The position numbers were made by a program, and so were the translations under genes. This document shows positions 26,346 through 35,677 of a DNA stretch of 38,430 bases, in pieces. The notes under the pieces are model-generated. The model made no database searches. It worked only from the letters and a program-made list of their open reading frames with translations, and was not told where the DNA came from. Positions within the stretch are counted from its first letter, which is position 1, and each line of letters opens with the position of its first letter. The stretch comes from Marinifilaceae bacterium. Its GTDB lineage: Bacteria; Bacteroidota; Bacteroidia; Bacteroidales; Marinifilaceae. The stretch covers positions 1-38,430 of the forward strand of contig JAOARN010000025.1 of the NCBI GenBank assembly GCA_025210485.1, read 5' to 3'.

Positions 26346-26927
26346 ATGAAAACAATTGAATTAAGCGCATCAGTTAGAACTGATCTTGGTAAAAAAGCTA
26401 CTAAAGCTATTCGTAGAGCAGAAATGGTTCCATGTGAATTATATGGTGCTGGTGAAAACATTCACTTTTCTCTTATAGAAAAAGATTTAAACAAATTACT
26501 TTATACTCCAGAGGTATATATCGTTAAGCTTAATATCGATGGAAAGGAAATGACAGCTGTTTTACGTGAAGTTCAGTATCACCCAACAACTGATAGAGCT
26601 TTACACGCTGACTTCTTCCAAGTTTGTGAAGAAAAACCATTCGAAGTTAATATTCCTGTTAAAGTTGAAGGTTTTGCAAAAGGTGTTCAAGCTGGTGGTA
26701 AACTTGCTTTATCTATGCGTAAACTAAAAGTTAAAGGTTTAATGAAAGATCTTCCAGAATTCTTAACTATCAATGTTACTGAATTAGGTCTTGGAAAATC
26801 AGTTCAAATCCGTGAATTAGCTTACGATAACTTAGAATTATTAAATGCTAAGAACGCAGTAGTTGTTCAAGTAAAACTTACTCGTGCAGCTCGTGCAGCA
26901 GCTCAACAGGCAGCAGCAGCAAACTAG
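26346..26927 (+). CDS. rplY: 50S ribosomal protein bL25, CTC form
   Basis: A 193-residue long form (CTC type) of bL25, which binds 5S rRNA in the large subunit. The N-terminal L25 domain (about 1-92) shows ELSASVRTDLGKKATKAIRR, VPCELYGAGE and VQYHPTTDRALHADFFQV; the C-terminal TL5-type beta domain (about 93-185) carries VPVKVEG-like IPVKVEGFAKGVQAGGKL. It ends in an Ala-rich tail. The longer, two-domain form is usual in this phylum. The gene uses a narrow set of codons, as expected for a highly expressed gene, and ends at a strong terminator. Confidence 0.97.
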   Translation: MKTIELSASVRTDLGKKATKAIRRAEMVPCELYGAGENIHFSLIEKDLNKLLYTPEVYIVKLNIDGKEMTAVLREVQYHPTTDRALHADFFQVCEEKPFEVNIPVKVEGFAKGVQAGGKLALSMRKLKVKGLMKDLPEFLTINVTELGLGKSVQIRELAYDNLELLNAKNAVVVQVKLTRAARAAAQQAAAAN

Positions 26928-26943
26928 TATTAGTTTACAATAT

Positions 26944-26982
26944 AAAAGAAAAACCCTCGAAATTTTCGAGGGTTTTTCTTTT
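26944..26982. terminator. Shared two-way terminator
   Basis: Long near-perfect stem: AAAAGAAAAACCCTCGAAA (from 26944) with TTTTCGAGGGTTTTTCTTTT (to 26982). Symmetric A/T flanks let it end rplY (plus) and the HU-SPOR gene (minus). Confidence 0.93.
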
Positions 26983-27038
26983 ATATTAATTTGTATAGCT
27001 TTGTTTCAACAGATAAAGCTGAGATATTAATAGTTTAA

Positions 27039-27944
27039 TTATCTTACCAAAATCCAACAGTTTGATCTAGGGTTTCTAGCTATAACTCTCTTTTTAAATT
27101 GTATAGCTTTTTCCTTACTTGGAAATCTTCCTATCGCAACCGAATATAGATTGTTATTTTTTATAATTACAGGGCTGTAATTATGGGAAATTAATTCTGA
27201 TTTCAAAAATTCAGCATTCCTCTCTACCGTAAAGCTGCCTGCAATAAGAAAAATACCCTTATTAAGTAATCCATCTCTTAAAATAGGTTCATAATCTACA
27301 AAATTAGATGGAGGTGATACTCTAGGTATGCTTCTAATTGGAAGTTTTAAATCTTTATCGCTAGATGATTTATGCCACATTAGAGATGCCATATTCAAAT
27401 CCAAATTATCATAATTGGATATAAACGACAAGGCTATAACAAAAGGTAAACCTATAGCTACGTATTTAATAATACTTCTTCTGAAAAAACCAGGTTTAGA
27501 TATTGAGTAATTCGGTTTTACTATTTCATTTTTTTCAAATGAGAAGCTTCCCAAACCATAACTTTCTACCAAGTGATTCTTCTGATTATAAGGTTCAAAT
27601 ACAACAATATTTCTTCTATTGCGATAACAATATCCTATTTTAGGAAATTCAAATTTACCTCCTGAGTTTAATTTAGCATAAATATCTTCGACAAAAAGGT
27701 CTACTAATTTTTCAGCCTCATTATAGCTTATGTTCTTTATAGTTTTTAGTTTATTAACTAATAAACCATCATTGTTTTTTAAATTATGATTAAAACTAAT
27801 AAGCTTACGAGGAGGTGCAAAACTTCCAATCTGTGAATTTATTGTAGCTTCACAATGATTAGCAACAAATCCTCCAAAATTTGGAATTATTACGCAATCG
27901 TGAACAAATAAAAGGTCTGATATGTAGTTATTAATTTCATGCAT
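27039..27944 (-). CDS. HU (CCDC81-type)-SPOR membrane protein
   Basis: A 301-residue protein starting MHEINNYISDLLFVHDCVIIPNFGGFV. I chose this ATG (27944) over an upstream in-frame one at 27977 because a strong promoter lies between them. Residues 1-~135 form two HU/IHF-like domains of the bacterial CCDC81 type (VIIPNFGGFVANHCEA, SFNHNLKNNDGLLVNKL, then EAEKLVDLFVEDIYAKLNSGGKFEFPKIG as the second domain, described by its ends). A membrane helix follows (about 160-180, YVAIGLPFVIALSFI), then a linker and a C-terminal SPOR domain (about 225-301) that normally binds denuded peptidoglycan at division sites. This family is common in Bacteroidota; whether the HU part binds DNA is not known. Confidence 0.88.
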   Translation of the reverse strand: MHEINNYISDLLFVHDCVIIPNFGGFVANHCEATINSQIGSFAPPRKLISFNHNLKNNDGLLVNKLKTIKNISYNEAEKLVDLFVEDIYAKLNSGGKFEFPKIGYCYRNRRNIVVFEPYNQKNHLVESYGLGSFSFEKNEIVKPNYSISKPGFFRRSIIKYVAIGLPFVIALSFISNYDNLDLNMASLMWHKSSSDKDLKLPIRSIPRVSPPSNFVDYEPILRDGLLNKGIFLIAGSFTVERNAEFLKSELISHNYSPVIIKNNNLYSVAIGRFPSKEKAIQFKKRVIARNPRSNCWILVR

Positions 27945-27950
27945 AGTACA

Positions 27951-27982
27951 CAAATATAAGCAAAAATGCTTAAACAAAACAA
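27951..27982 (-). promoter_or_regulatory. Promoter of the HU-SPOR gene, adjacent to its start codon
   Basis: On the minus strand TATATTTG (plus 27951-27958) matches TAnnTTTG, with TTG (plus 27980-27982) 21 bp upstream as the -33 element. The -7 box ends 6 nt before the ATG at 27944, so the message should be leaderless or nearly so. This also excludes the upstream ATG at 27977. Confidence 0.6.
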
Positions 27983-28441
27983 GTTAAAAACTTTGGGCTA
28001 ATTATGGAAATATTGAAAAAAGTATAATAATTATATGTTAATACGGCATTTGTAGGATATAAAAAGCTATTTTTTATTCTATAATTTTTTATTGATAATA
28101 TGAAATTAATCAAAATTAAGGCTATCTTATTTTAAACAAGCTTCCATTTTTATATACTTTTTTTAAATCATATTTCAAGTCCAAATATTTAAATACTACA
28201 AGATTGTGCACTATTATTAGTATATATAAATTATTATTAAATAAAATCCTATAAGGTATAAATTAAATTATATTAGTTTAATTTTATTTTGCTAAATTGT
28301 AATAAATGCGAAAATAATCCACCTTATTTTATTCCTGTTTTTTATTGTCTCACGACTTTATCTTTTTGAAAACATATATTCTCCTTTGATAGCTGTAAAT
28401 ACCTGATAATTTTTATTTTAATTGTTAAATCATTAAACGAT
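27983..28441. other. Non-coding AT-rich divergent region
   Basis: Separates the HU-SPOR gene from the beta-oxidation operon. I see no reading frame, RNA gene or unmistakable promoter or FadR-like operator. Confidence 0.55.
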
Positions 28442-30205
28442 ATGGATGTTTATAACACTATTCCTGAGTTGATTAATTATGTAAATGTAGTTTATCATAA
28501 CAAACAGATTTTTTTTGATAAGTATGATAATAAGTGGGCAGGGACTACAACAAAGGTTTTTGTAAATAATATACAAAATATATGTCTTGGTTTACATAAA
28601 AGAGGTGTCAAACCACAACAAACTGTTGCATTAATAGCAAATTCAAATACTCGATGGCTCGAATTTGATTATGCTATTCAATGTTTGGGAGCTATAACAG
28701 TACCTATATTCCCAAATATATCAATTAAAAATCTAGAGTACGAAATTCAAGATGCAGATATAAAACATATTATTTTAGCAAGTGACGAAAAGATAGACTT
28801 CTTTAAAACAAACTCCGCTAAGTTTGATAATATTATCCTTACTGATGAGATTGATAAGGATTATTCGAATGAGCAGATAATCAAATTCTCCGCTCTAATT
28901 TCTCTAGGTAGAGAATTGGCAAATGAACAAGCTGCTCTTTTTAGTGAATTGATGACTCAAGTTAAATCTGATTCCATAGCTACTATTGTTTATACTAGTG
29001 GTTCAACAGGAGTCCCTAAAGGGGTTGTGTTGAGTCAAAAAAATCTTATTTCTCAGGTTGTATGTGTTAACCCAATTGTTGGTATTAAAGATGATGATAT
29101 AGCCCTTAGTTTTCTTCCTTTGGCTCATATTTTTGAAAGAACTATTGCAAATATATACTTCAGTTGCGGGATTCCTGTCTATTGGACTCCTGATGTAAAA
29201 CTAATCGGTGAATTGGTAAAGGAGGTCAGACCTACTATGATGACTGTTGTCCCTCGATTTTTGGAAAAAGTATATGCAAAGATGAAGATAAAATTGAAAC
29301 AATCTTCTGGTTTTAAACGTATACTCGGACAGTGGGCTTTTAAACGAGCTCTTGAAAAAAAGGTATTTACACCTAAGTCTATTCTTGATAATATTTTTGA
29401 TAAGCTTGTTTATTCGAAGTTAAGAGCAGCTTTGGGAGGCAGATTAAGAAAACTTGTAGCGGGAGGTGCTGCTTTGGATAATTCTAGTTTTAGCTTCTAT
29501 GCTAATATTGGAGTACCAATAATGCCAGGTTATGGTTTAACAGAGTTTTCGCCTGTGGTTTCAACAAATTATGAAAATAATACAAAAATGGGAACTGTGG
29601 GTAAAGCAATTGAGAATGTTGAAGTTAAGATTTCTAGTATAGGCGAAATTTTAGTCAAAGGAGATTCTACAATGCAAGGATATCATAATAAACCAGAGGA
29701 AACAGCTAAAACCATAGATAAGGAAGGATGGCTGCACACTGGGGACAAGGGAAGTATAGATAGCGAGGGATATATAATGATTACTGGAAGAATAAAAGAA
29801 ATGTATAAATCATCGACTGGTGAATATGTTTCGCCTGTTCCAATCGAGGATAGATTGAAGAAACACGAGTTGATTGATATGGCGGTAATTGTTGCTGAAA
29901 ATAGAAAATTTACATCTGTTCTTTTATTTCCCGATTTTGAAAATATAGAGTATTTAAAATCAAAGAGGAAAATGTCAATGATGAATGATGTAGAATTTTT
30001 AGCAAGTCCAAAAATTAAATTGGAACTGCAATCATATATAAATAAAATAAACAAAAGTCTCAATCATTGGGAAAAAATTCAAGCTTTTAAATTGATTGCT
30101 AAGCCATTAAGTATTGAAAATAATGAAATTACTCCAAAATTGAGTCTGAGTAGAGATGTTATTTACAATAACTATAAGAATGTGATTGAAGCCATTTATG
30201 AATAG
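28442..30205 (+). CDS. Long-chain acyl-CoA synthetase (AMP-forming)
   Basis: A 587-residue AMP-binding enzyme of the FadD15/long-chain acyl-CoA synthetase type, which activates fatty acids to acyl-CoA via an acyl-AMP. Motifs: P-loop YTSGSTGVPKG (184-194), PGYGLTEFSPVVS with the adenine-binding GYGLTE (about 363-368), GWLHTGD (about 428-434), and ITGRIKEMYKSSTGEYVSP, in which the A10-type catalytic Lys region is present. First gene of a four-gene beta-oxidation operon; it supplies the substrate for the downstream enzymes. The gap to the thiolase gene is 39 nt. No transcriptional regulator lies beside it. Confidence 0.93.
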   Translation: MDVYNTIPELINYVNVVYHNKQIFFDKYDNKWAGTTTKVFVNNIQNICLGLHKRGVKPQQTVALIANSNTRWLEFDYAIQCLGAITVPIFPNISIKNLEYEIQDADIKHIILASDEKIDFFKTNSAKFDNIILTDEIDKDYSNEQIIKFSALISLGRELANEQAALFSELMTQVKSDSIATIVYTSGSTGVPKGVVLSQKNLISQVVCVNPIVGIKDDDIALSFLPLAHIFERTIANIYFSCGIPVYWTPDVKLIGELVKEVRPTMMTVVPRFLEKVYAKMKIKLKQSSGFKRILGQWAFKRALEKKVFTPKSILDNIFDKLVYSKLRAALGGRLRKLVAGGAALDNSSFSFYANIGVPIMPGYGLTEFSPVVSTNYENNTKMGTVGKAIENVEVKISSIGEILVKGDSTMQGYHNKPEETAKTIDKEGWLHTGDKGSIDSEGYIMITGRIKEMYKSSTGEYVSPVPIEDRLKKHELIDMAVIVAENRKFTSVLLFPDFENIEYLKSKRKMSMMNDVEFLASPKIKLELQSYINKINKSLNHWEKIQAFKLIAKPLSIENNEITPKLSLSRDVIYNNYKNVIEAIYE

Positions 30206-30244
30206 AAGATAGCTAAAACTAAATATCAATATAACATACTAAAT

Positions 30245-31534
30245 ATGTCAAATCGAATTTGTATAGTTGATGGAATAAGAACTCCAATGGTAAAGGCAGG
30301 TGCTGATTTTAAAGATATTGGGGCCGATGAACTTGCAGCTTATTGTGTCAAATATTTGATTAATAAGCATAATATAAAAGATGAGATGCTTAGTGAAATT
30401 ATTTTTGGAAATGTCTCTATGCCTCACAATGCTGCAAATATATCTCGAGTAATCGCTCTTAAGGCAGGTTTATCTGATACAATTCCAGCATATACGGTTC
30501 AAAGAAATTGTGCATCGGGAATGGAGGCAATTATACAGGCTTTCAATCAGGTACAAAGGGACTCAAATGCGATAATTATTGCTGGAGGAACCGAATCGAT
30601 GAGTAATATTCCTTTGATATATAATAAATCAGCGACTCATAAATTTGTTAAACTTTCAATGGCAAGAACTACTAAGCAAAAGTTAAACGCATTATTGAGT
30701 TTTAGATTTAAAGATTTTTCACCTATTCCTGCTTTACTAGAAGGATTAACAGATCCTGTTACTGGTAATATTATGGGAAAAACTGCCGAGTTTTTGGCAA
30801 GAGAGTTCAATATAAGTAGAAGAGAACAAGATATATACGCTCATCAATCACATTATAGAGCATCCATGGCTCAGGAGGCAGGAATATTTGCAGACGAAAT
30901 ATTGCCAATTCCATTAAAACCTAAGTATAATAAATTCATTATGCAAGATATTGGAATTAGACATAATTTGGATATTAGCTATTTAGCAAATAAACGAGCT
31001 TATTTCGACCGACTCGATGGAACGGTTACTGTCGGCAATTCCTGTCAGGTAACTGATGGTGCAGCAGCCATGATTATTACTAATGAAGATACTGCAAAAA
31101 GACTAGGTCTGGATATATTAGGATATATCAATTCTTATAGTCATGCTGCTTTATCTCCTGATAGAATGGGATTGGGTCCAGCCTATGCTATTGCTAAGAT
31201 GCTTGAAAACAATTCAAAAAAATTATCTGATTATGATTTGTTTGAGGTAAACGAAGCTTTTGCTGCACAGGTATTAGCAAATGTAAAATTATTGGAATCG
31301 GATGAATTATGTAGAAAGTTTTTTAAATCAGAAAAGGCTATAGGATCTATAGACTTAAATAAACTAAACGTAAATGGTGGTGCAATAGCCATTGGACATC
31401 CAGTGGGAATGAGTGGAACAAGAATAGTAATGCATTTATTAAAACAACTTAAACGGCAAAATCTTAAGCAAGGAATCGCAAGCTTATGTGTTGGAGGAGG
31501 ACAAGGTGTAGCCGTTGAAATAGAGCTAAGATAA
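30245..31534 (+). CDS. Acetyl-CoA acyltransferase (3-ketoacyl-CoA thiolase, FadI/FadA type)
   Basis: A 429-residue thiolase that cleaves 3-ketoacyl-CoA with CoA to acetyl-CoA and a shortened acyl-CoA. All catalytic parts are intact: the nucleophilic Cys89 in QRNCASGMEAI, EVNEAFAAQ, the His in NVNGGAIAIGHPVGMSGTR, and the second Cys in SLCVGGGQG. The length (longer than the ~390 residues of FadA) fits the FadI-like group. The stop codon overlaps the ATG of the next gene (TAATG), so the two are translationally coupled, like fadI-fadJ in E. coli. Confidence 0.94.
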   Translation: MSNRICIVDGIRTPMVKAGADFKDIGADELAAYCVKYLINKHNIKDEMLSEIIFGNVSMPHNAANISRVIALKAGLSDTIPAYTVQRNCASGMEAIIQAFNQVQRDSNAIIIAGGTESMSNIPLIYNKSATHKFVKLSMARTTKQKLNALLSFRFKDFSPIPALLEGLTDPVTGNIMGKTAEFLAREFNISRREQDIYAHQSHYRASMAQEAGIFADEILPIPLKPKYNKFIMQDIGIRHNLDISYLANKRAYFDRLDGTVTVGNSCQVTDGAAAMIITNEDTAKRLGLDILGYINSYSHAALSPDRMGLGPAYAIAKMLENNSKKLSDYDLFEVNEAFAAQVLANVKLLESDELCRKFFKSEKAIGSIDLNKLNVNGGAIAIGHPVGMSGTRIVMHLLKQLKRQNLKQGIASLCVGGGQGVAVEIELR

Positions 31535-33687
31535 TGGAGAGATCATTTAAACTTAATATGGTGAAACCAGGCGTTTGCCATTTGGAATTTGATTTGGTGG
31601 GAGAGAAATTGAATAAATTAAGTACTAAAGTATTTAATGAATTTGAAGAAATACTCGAAAAACTCGAATCTGATAAAGAGATTGAATATCTTGTGTTTAG
31701 AAGTGCTAAGAAGGATAATTTTATCGCAGGTGCTGATATAAATGAAATACGAGAGATTGAAACAGAGCAGCAAGCCGAGCAGCTATGTAATATGGGAAAT
31801 GAAATTTTCACAAGGTTTTCGAAACTCCCATTTAAAACCATTGCCCTTATCGATGGTTCCTGCATGGGTGGTGGGCTTGAGTTTGCTTTATGTTTTGATT
31901 ATAGAATCTGTACGGATCATATTTCGGTTAAGATTGGTCTTCCTGAGCTAAATCTAGGTATTTATCCTGGTTTGGGAGGGACTCAGCGTTTGCCAAAATT
32001 AATTGGTTTACAAAAAGCTGTAGAATTGATAATAGGAGCAAAAATTCTGGGTGGAATTAAAGCAATGAAATATGGAATAATTGATAAATGTTGTCATCGC
32101 GAATATTTGGATCGAAACCTAGATGATTTTATTAGCTCATTGAAAAAAGGATGGCGTAGAAAAAAACGAAAGACTAATTTTCTAGAATCAACATGGATTG
32201 GACGTAAGATATTTTTCTCTGCTGTTAAGAAAAAGATTATAAAAAATACTAAAGGGCATTACCCTGCTCCTTTGGTTTGTCTAAAATTGATAATCCAGAC
32301 ATATCGAAAAAGTGTTTCGAAAGGTCTAAAACTAGAAACTCGCTATTTTAAACCTCTTGCTATTAGCAGTGTTTCCAAAAATCTGATAAACATATTTTTC
32401 ACCAGCGAAAAATTGAAAAAGGATAGAGGTGTCGATACTGCAACTGATATTCAGATAAATAATATTGATAAGGCTGCAGTTATTGGAGCAGGTGTTATGG
32501 GGGCAGGTATATGTTGGCTTTTTAACAAAAACAAAATCGATGTTATATTGAAAGATCTGAATTTTAATATGATTGCTAAGGCTCTAGGAACATGTAAATC
32601 TTATTATAATTACTTCTTACGTACACGAAAAATGACTCGTCAAGAGGTAGATATGCGTATGGTAAATATAATAACCCAAACAGATTATAATGGATTTAAG
32701 TCTACTGATATAGTAATTGAGGCAATTTTCGAAGACTTAGAAGCTAAGCAGAATTTGATTTCAGAAATTGAGGCAAATAGTTCTGATACAACCATAATTG
32801 CCAGTAATACTTCATCATTATCAATAAATGATTTAGCATCATCAATGCAGATACCTTCTCGATTTATTGGTCTTCATTTTTTTAATACACCTAACCGAAT
32901 GCAATTAGTAGAGGTAATTGTTGGAGATAAAACCTCCGAAAGATGTATTCTTGATACAGTGAACTTAATAAAGAAATTGAAGCGAATACCAATAGTGGTA
33001 AAAGATAGTCCAGGTTTCATTGTTAATAGGGTGTTGATGCCTTTTATGGTAGAAGCTTTCTATCTTTTGGAAAATGGTATTGATATGTCTCGAATCGACA
33101 GATTGATGAAAGAATTTGGAATGCCTATGGGACCATTCGAATTAGCAGACTTTGTAGGATTGGATATTTTGTCAAATGTTTCCAAAATTTTTGAATCAAA
33201 ATTGGGATCAAGTGCAAAATCACCACAAATAGTTGATATTATTTCTTCGGACAAAGACTGTTTAGGCAGAAAAACGGGAAAAGGCTTTTATGTATACTCA
33301 AAGACAAAAGCAAATCGAGTTTTTAACGATTCGATGAAATCAGCTGTTGAAAAGTATAGAAAGGAGAAGAATATTAAAACTCTCCAACTATCAGATTCGC
33401 AGATAAAAGAGATGTTGATTTACAGGATGATTAATGAGGCTTATAAGTGTATGGAAGAAGGAATTGTTGCCGACGAAAATTACATAGATATAGCAATGAT
33501 TTATGGAGCTGGATTCCCACCATTTAGAGGAGGAGTTTTTAGATATGCAAAATCTATAGGAGAGTCAATTGTTTACAAGCAATTAAAGGATTTTGAAAAT
33601 ATTTATGGTGAAAGATTTACTCCTTCGAAATGGTTTGAAGAATTAAAGCAAAGCGATTTAAGTAAAACAGCAATGGGAAGTGTGTAG
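31534..33687 (+). CDS. fadJ: Enoyl-CoA hydratase / 3-hydroxyacyl-CoA dehydrogenase (FadJ type)
   Basis: A 717-residue bifunctional enzyme carrying out hydration of 2-enoyl-CoA and NAD-dependent oxidation of the product. The N-terminal crotonase domain (about 1-190) has IAGADINEI, the oxyanion/Glu segment CMGGGLEFAL and the second catalytic Glu in GLPELNLGIYPGLGGTQRLP. The NAD domain starts at about 310 with AAVIGAGVMGAGICWLF, followed by SNTSSLSI, the catalytic His in GLHFFN and KDSPGFIVNRVLMPF. The usual HFFNPVHRM reads HFFNTPNRM here, a small change in a conserved loop. The C-terminal HAD region contains MGPFELADFVGLD. It forms the trifunctional complex with the thiolase. Confidence 0.94.
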   Translation: MERSFKLNMVKPGVCHLEFDLVGEKLNKLSTKVFNEFEEILEKLESDKEIEYLVFRSAKKDNFIAGADINEIREIETEQQAEQLCNMGNEIFTRFSKLPFKTIALIDGSCMGGGLEFALCFDYRICTDHISVKIGLPELNLGIYPGLGGTQRLPKLIGLQKAVELIIGAKILGGIKAMKYGIIDKCCHREYLDRNLDDFISSLKKGWRRKKRKTNFLESTWIGRKIFFSAVKKKIIKNTKGHYPAPLVCLKLIIQTYRKSVSKGLKLETRYFKPLAISSVSKNLINIFFTSEKLKKDRGVDTATDIQINNIDKAAVIGAGVMGAGICWLFNKNKIDVILKDLNFNMIAKALGTCKSYYNYFLRTRKMTRQEVDMRMVNIITQTDYNGFKSTDIVIEAIFEDLEAKQNLISEIEANSSDTTIIASNTSSLSINDLASSMQIPSRFIGLHFFNTPNRMQLVEVIVGDKTSERCILDTVNLIKKLKRIPIVVKDSPGFIVNRVLMPFMVEAFYLLENGIDMSRIDRLMKEFGMPMGPFELADFVGLDILSNVSKIFESKLGSSAKSPQIVDIISSDKDCLGRKTGKGFYVYSKTKANRVFNDSMKSAVEKYRKEKNIKTLQLSDSQIKEMLIYRMINEAYKCMEEGIVADENYIDIAMIYGAGFPPFRGGVFRYAKSIGESIVYKQLKDFENIYGERFTPSKWFEELKQSDLSKTAMGSV

Positions 33688-33720
33688 TAAATTGAAAAAC
33701 AATATTTAAAGTTTTGAGAA

Positions 33721-35607
33721 ATGACAGATACTAAATTAGAAACAAAACCGCTAGCAAATAATACTTCTGAGGCGGATGCGGCAATGGAATTGGCAGAAGA
33801 TTCACGTCAAAAACAATGGAGTTTCCCAAGTTTTGCTGCTGGATTATTTAATGGTAAATTTGGATGGAATCATATAAGTCCATTTAATAAACAAACTATT
33901 GAAGACAAGAAGATAGGAGACGATTTTATTGAAAAAATAAAAGAAGTTTTATTGAAATATATTGATCCAGAGAAAGTGGATAAAACAAAAAAAATACCTG
34001 CAAAAGCTTTGGACGAACTGCGCAAAATAGGTTGTTTTGGTATGAAAATACCTACTGAGCATGGAGGTTTAGGTCTGTCAAATACCAATTATACACGTGC
34101 TATTTCATTTATTTCTTCCTATTGTTGTTCAACTGCTGTTCTATTGTCAGCGCACCAGAGTATTGGGGTTCCGCAACCATTAAAAATGTATGGTACGGAA
34201 GAACAAAAGAAAAAATACTTTCCTCGATTAGCTGCTGGAGAGATGTCTGCTTTTGCATTAACAGAACCAGGTGTTGGATCCGACCCTGCTAAAATGACAA
34301 CTACTGCTGAATTGAGTGAGGATGGTAATCACTATATTATAAATGGTACAAAATTGTGGTGTACTAATGGACCAGAGGCAAAAATCATGATAATAATGGC
34401 TACAACAAAGCCAATAATTAAAAATTCGAAAGAGATAAAACAAATTTCTGCTTTTATTTTTGAATCAGATACTCCAGGCTTTTTCGTAGATCATAGATGT
34501 GAGTTTATGGGTCTTAAAGGTATTATTAATGGGGTTTTGAGATTTGAAAATATGAAAATACCTGCCGAGAATTTAATATCAAAGGAAGGCGATGGACTTA
34601 GAATAGCTCTGGCAACACTGAATTCGGGACGTTTGGCTATTCCTGTATGTTCGGCAGCTGCAGGAAAAATGTGTTTGAGTTTTTCCCAAAAATGGGCAAA
34701 TGAGAGAGTTCAGTGGGGACGTAAAATTGGAGAACATCAGGCTGTATCAAAAATACTTTCGAATATGACAGCTGATACATTTGCTATGCATTGTATTAGT
34801 CAATTATCAACCTCATTGGCAGATAATCCTCAAATTGATATAAGACTGGAAGCAGCTATAGCAAAATATTATTGTTCGGAACTAGCATGTAAGATTGCTG
34901 ATGATTGTTTGCAAGTTAAAGGAGGCAGAGGATACGAAACCTCTGAATCATTGCGAAATAGAGGTGAAACGCCTGATCCTATCGAAAGAATAATACGAGA
35001 TTTGCGTATTAATAGGATTATAGAAGGTAGTTCTGAAATCATGCGACTATTTATTGCCCGAGAGGCTGTTGATAAGCATTTTGGTTTGGCTATGCCTTTC
35101 TTAAAATCAAAATCAGCGAAGGATAAATTTAAAGCATTTCTAAAATTAGCCTCATTTTATTCGACATGGTTGCCTGCTAAGTATATGCCAAGGATTCGGA
35201 ATTATAAAACTAGATACTTGAATTCTGAAAATAAATCGAATCTTAAATTTATTTCTCGAAATGCTCGAAAATTGGCAAGAAGTATTTTTGGATCTATGAT
35301 TATGTATCAAGTTAAATTGCAGGATGAGCAGGTTTTATTGGGACATTATGTAGATATAGGTGTGAAATTATATGCTATGTCAGCAGTTTTAACTGTGGGT
35401 GACGACTTACTAGCAAATTCACAGCATAAAAATGAATTACAAAACTTAATATTTGAATATTGCAATAAGACAAAATCAGAGATAAGATTGCATTTTATTT
35501 TGGCCAATAAGAATAAGAAGATAATGAAATCAAAACTAAAACTATCCAGAGATTTTCTTAACGGAAGTTTAGATATGTTTATAGATCAAGATATTTTAAA
35601 GCAGTAA
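33721..35607 (+). CDS. Acyl-CoA dehydrogenase
   Basis: A 628-residue FAD enzyme catalysing the first oxidation of acyl-CoA to trans-2-enoyl-CoA, passing electrons to an electron-transfer flavoprotein. The ACAD fold covers about residues 70-450: KIPTEHGGLGLSN, AFALTEPGVGSDPAKM (FAD/substrate loop), the helix with RVQWGRKIGEHQAV, and the C-terminal IIEGSSEIMRLFIAREA with the catalytic Glu of the usual YEGT(S/N) motif. The last ~170 residues are an extra helical domain, as in very-long-chain type dehydrogenases. It is 33 nt after fadJ. No etfAB lies in the window. Confidence 0.92.
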   Translation: MTDTKLETKPLANNTSEADAAMELAEDSRQKQWSFPSFAAGLFNGKFGWNHISPFNKQTIEDKKIGDDFIEKIKEVLLKYIDPEKVDKTKKIPAKALDELRKIGCFGMKIPTEHGGLGLSNTNYTRAISFISSYCCSTAVLLSAHQSIGVPQPLKMYGTEEQKKKYFPRLAAGEMSAFALTEPGVGSDPAKMTTTAELSEDGNHYIINGTKLWCTNGPEAKIMIIMATTKPIIKNSKEIKQISAFIFESDTPGFFVDHRCEFMGLKGIINGVLRFENMKIPAENLISKEGDGLRIALATLNSGRLAIPVCSAAAGKMCLSFSQKWANERVQWGRKIGEHQAVSKILSNMTADTFAMHCISQLSTSLADNPQIDIRLEAAIAKYYCSELACKIADDCLQVKGGRGYETSESLRNRGETPDPIERIIRDLRINRIIEGSSEIMRLFIAREAVDKHFGLAMPFLKSKSAKDKFKAFLKLASFYSTWLPAKYMPRIRNYKTRYLNSENKSNLKFISRNARKLARSIFGSMIMYQVKLQDEQVLLGHYVDIGVKLYAMSAVLTVGDDLLANSQHKNELQNLIFEYCNKTKSEIRLHFILANKNKKIMKSKLKLSRDFLNGSLDMFIDQDILKQ

Positions 35608-35637
35608 TTTTGTGTTTTTAGTTTTTTTTCAAAAGAG

Positions 35638-35670
35638 AAAGGCAATTGAGTTTTAAATTCAATTGCCTTT
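35638..35670. terminator. Shared two-way terminator
   Basis: Perfect 12-bp stem AAAGGCAATTGA (35638-35649) and TCAATTGCCTTT (35659-35670), 9-nt loop, between the acyl-CoA dehydrogenase gene (plus) and the PspC gene (minus). Confidence 0.9.
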
Positions 35671-35677
35671 TGTTTAT

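Noticed and set aside
31464..31865. 133-codon minus-strand frame across the thiolase/fadJ junction
   Set aside because: It is antisense to two genes with intact catalytic motifs.
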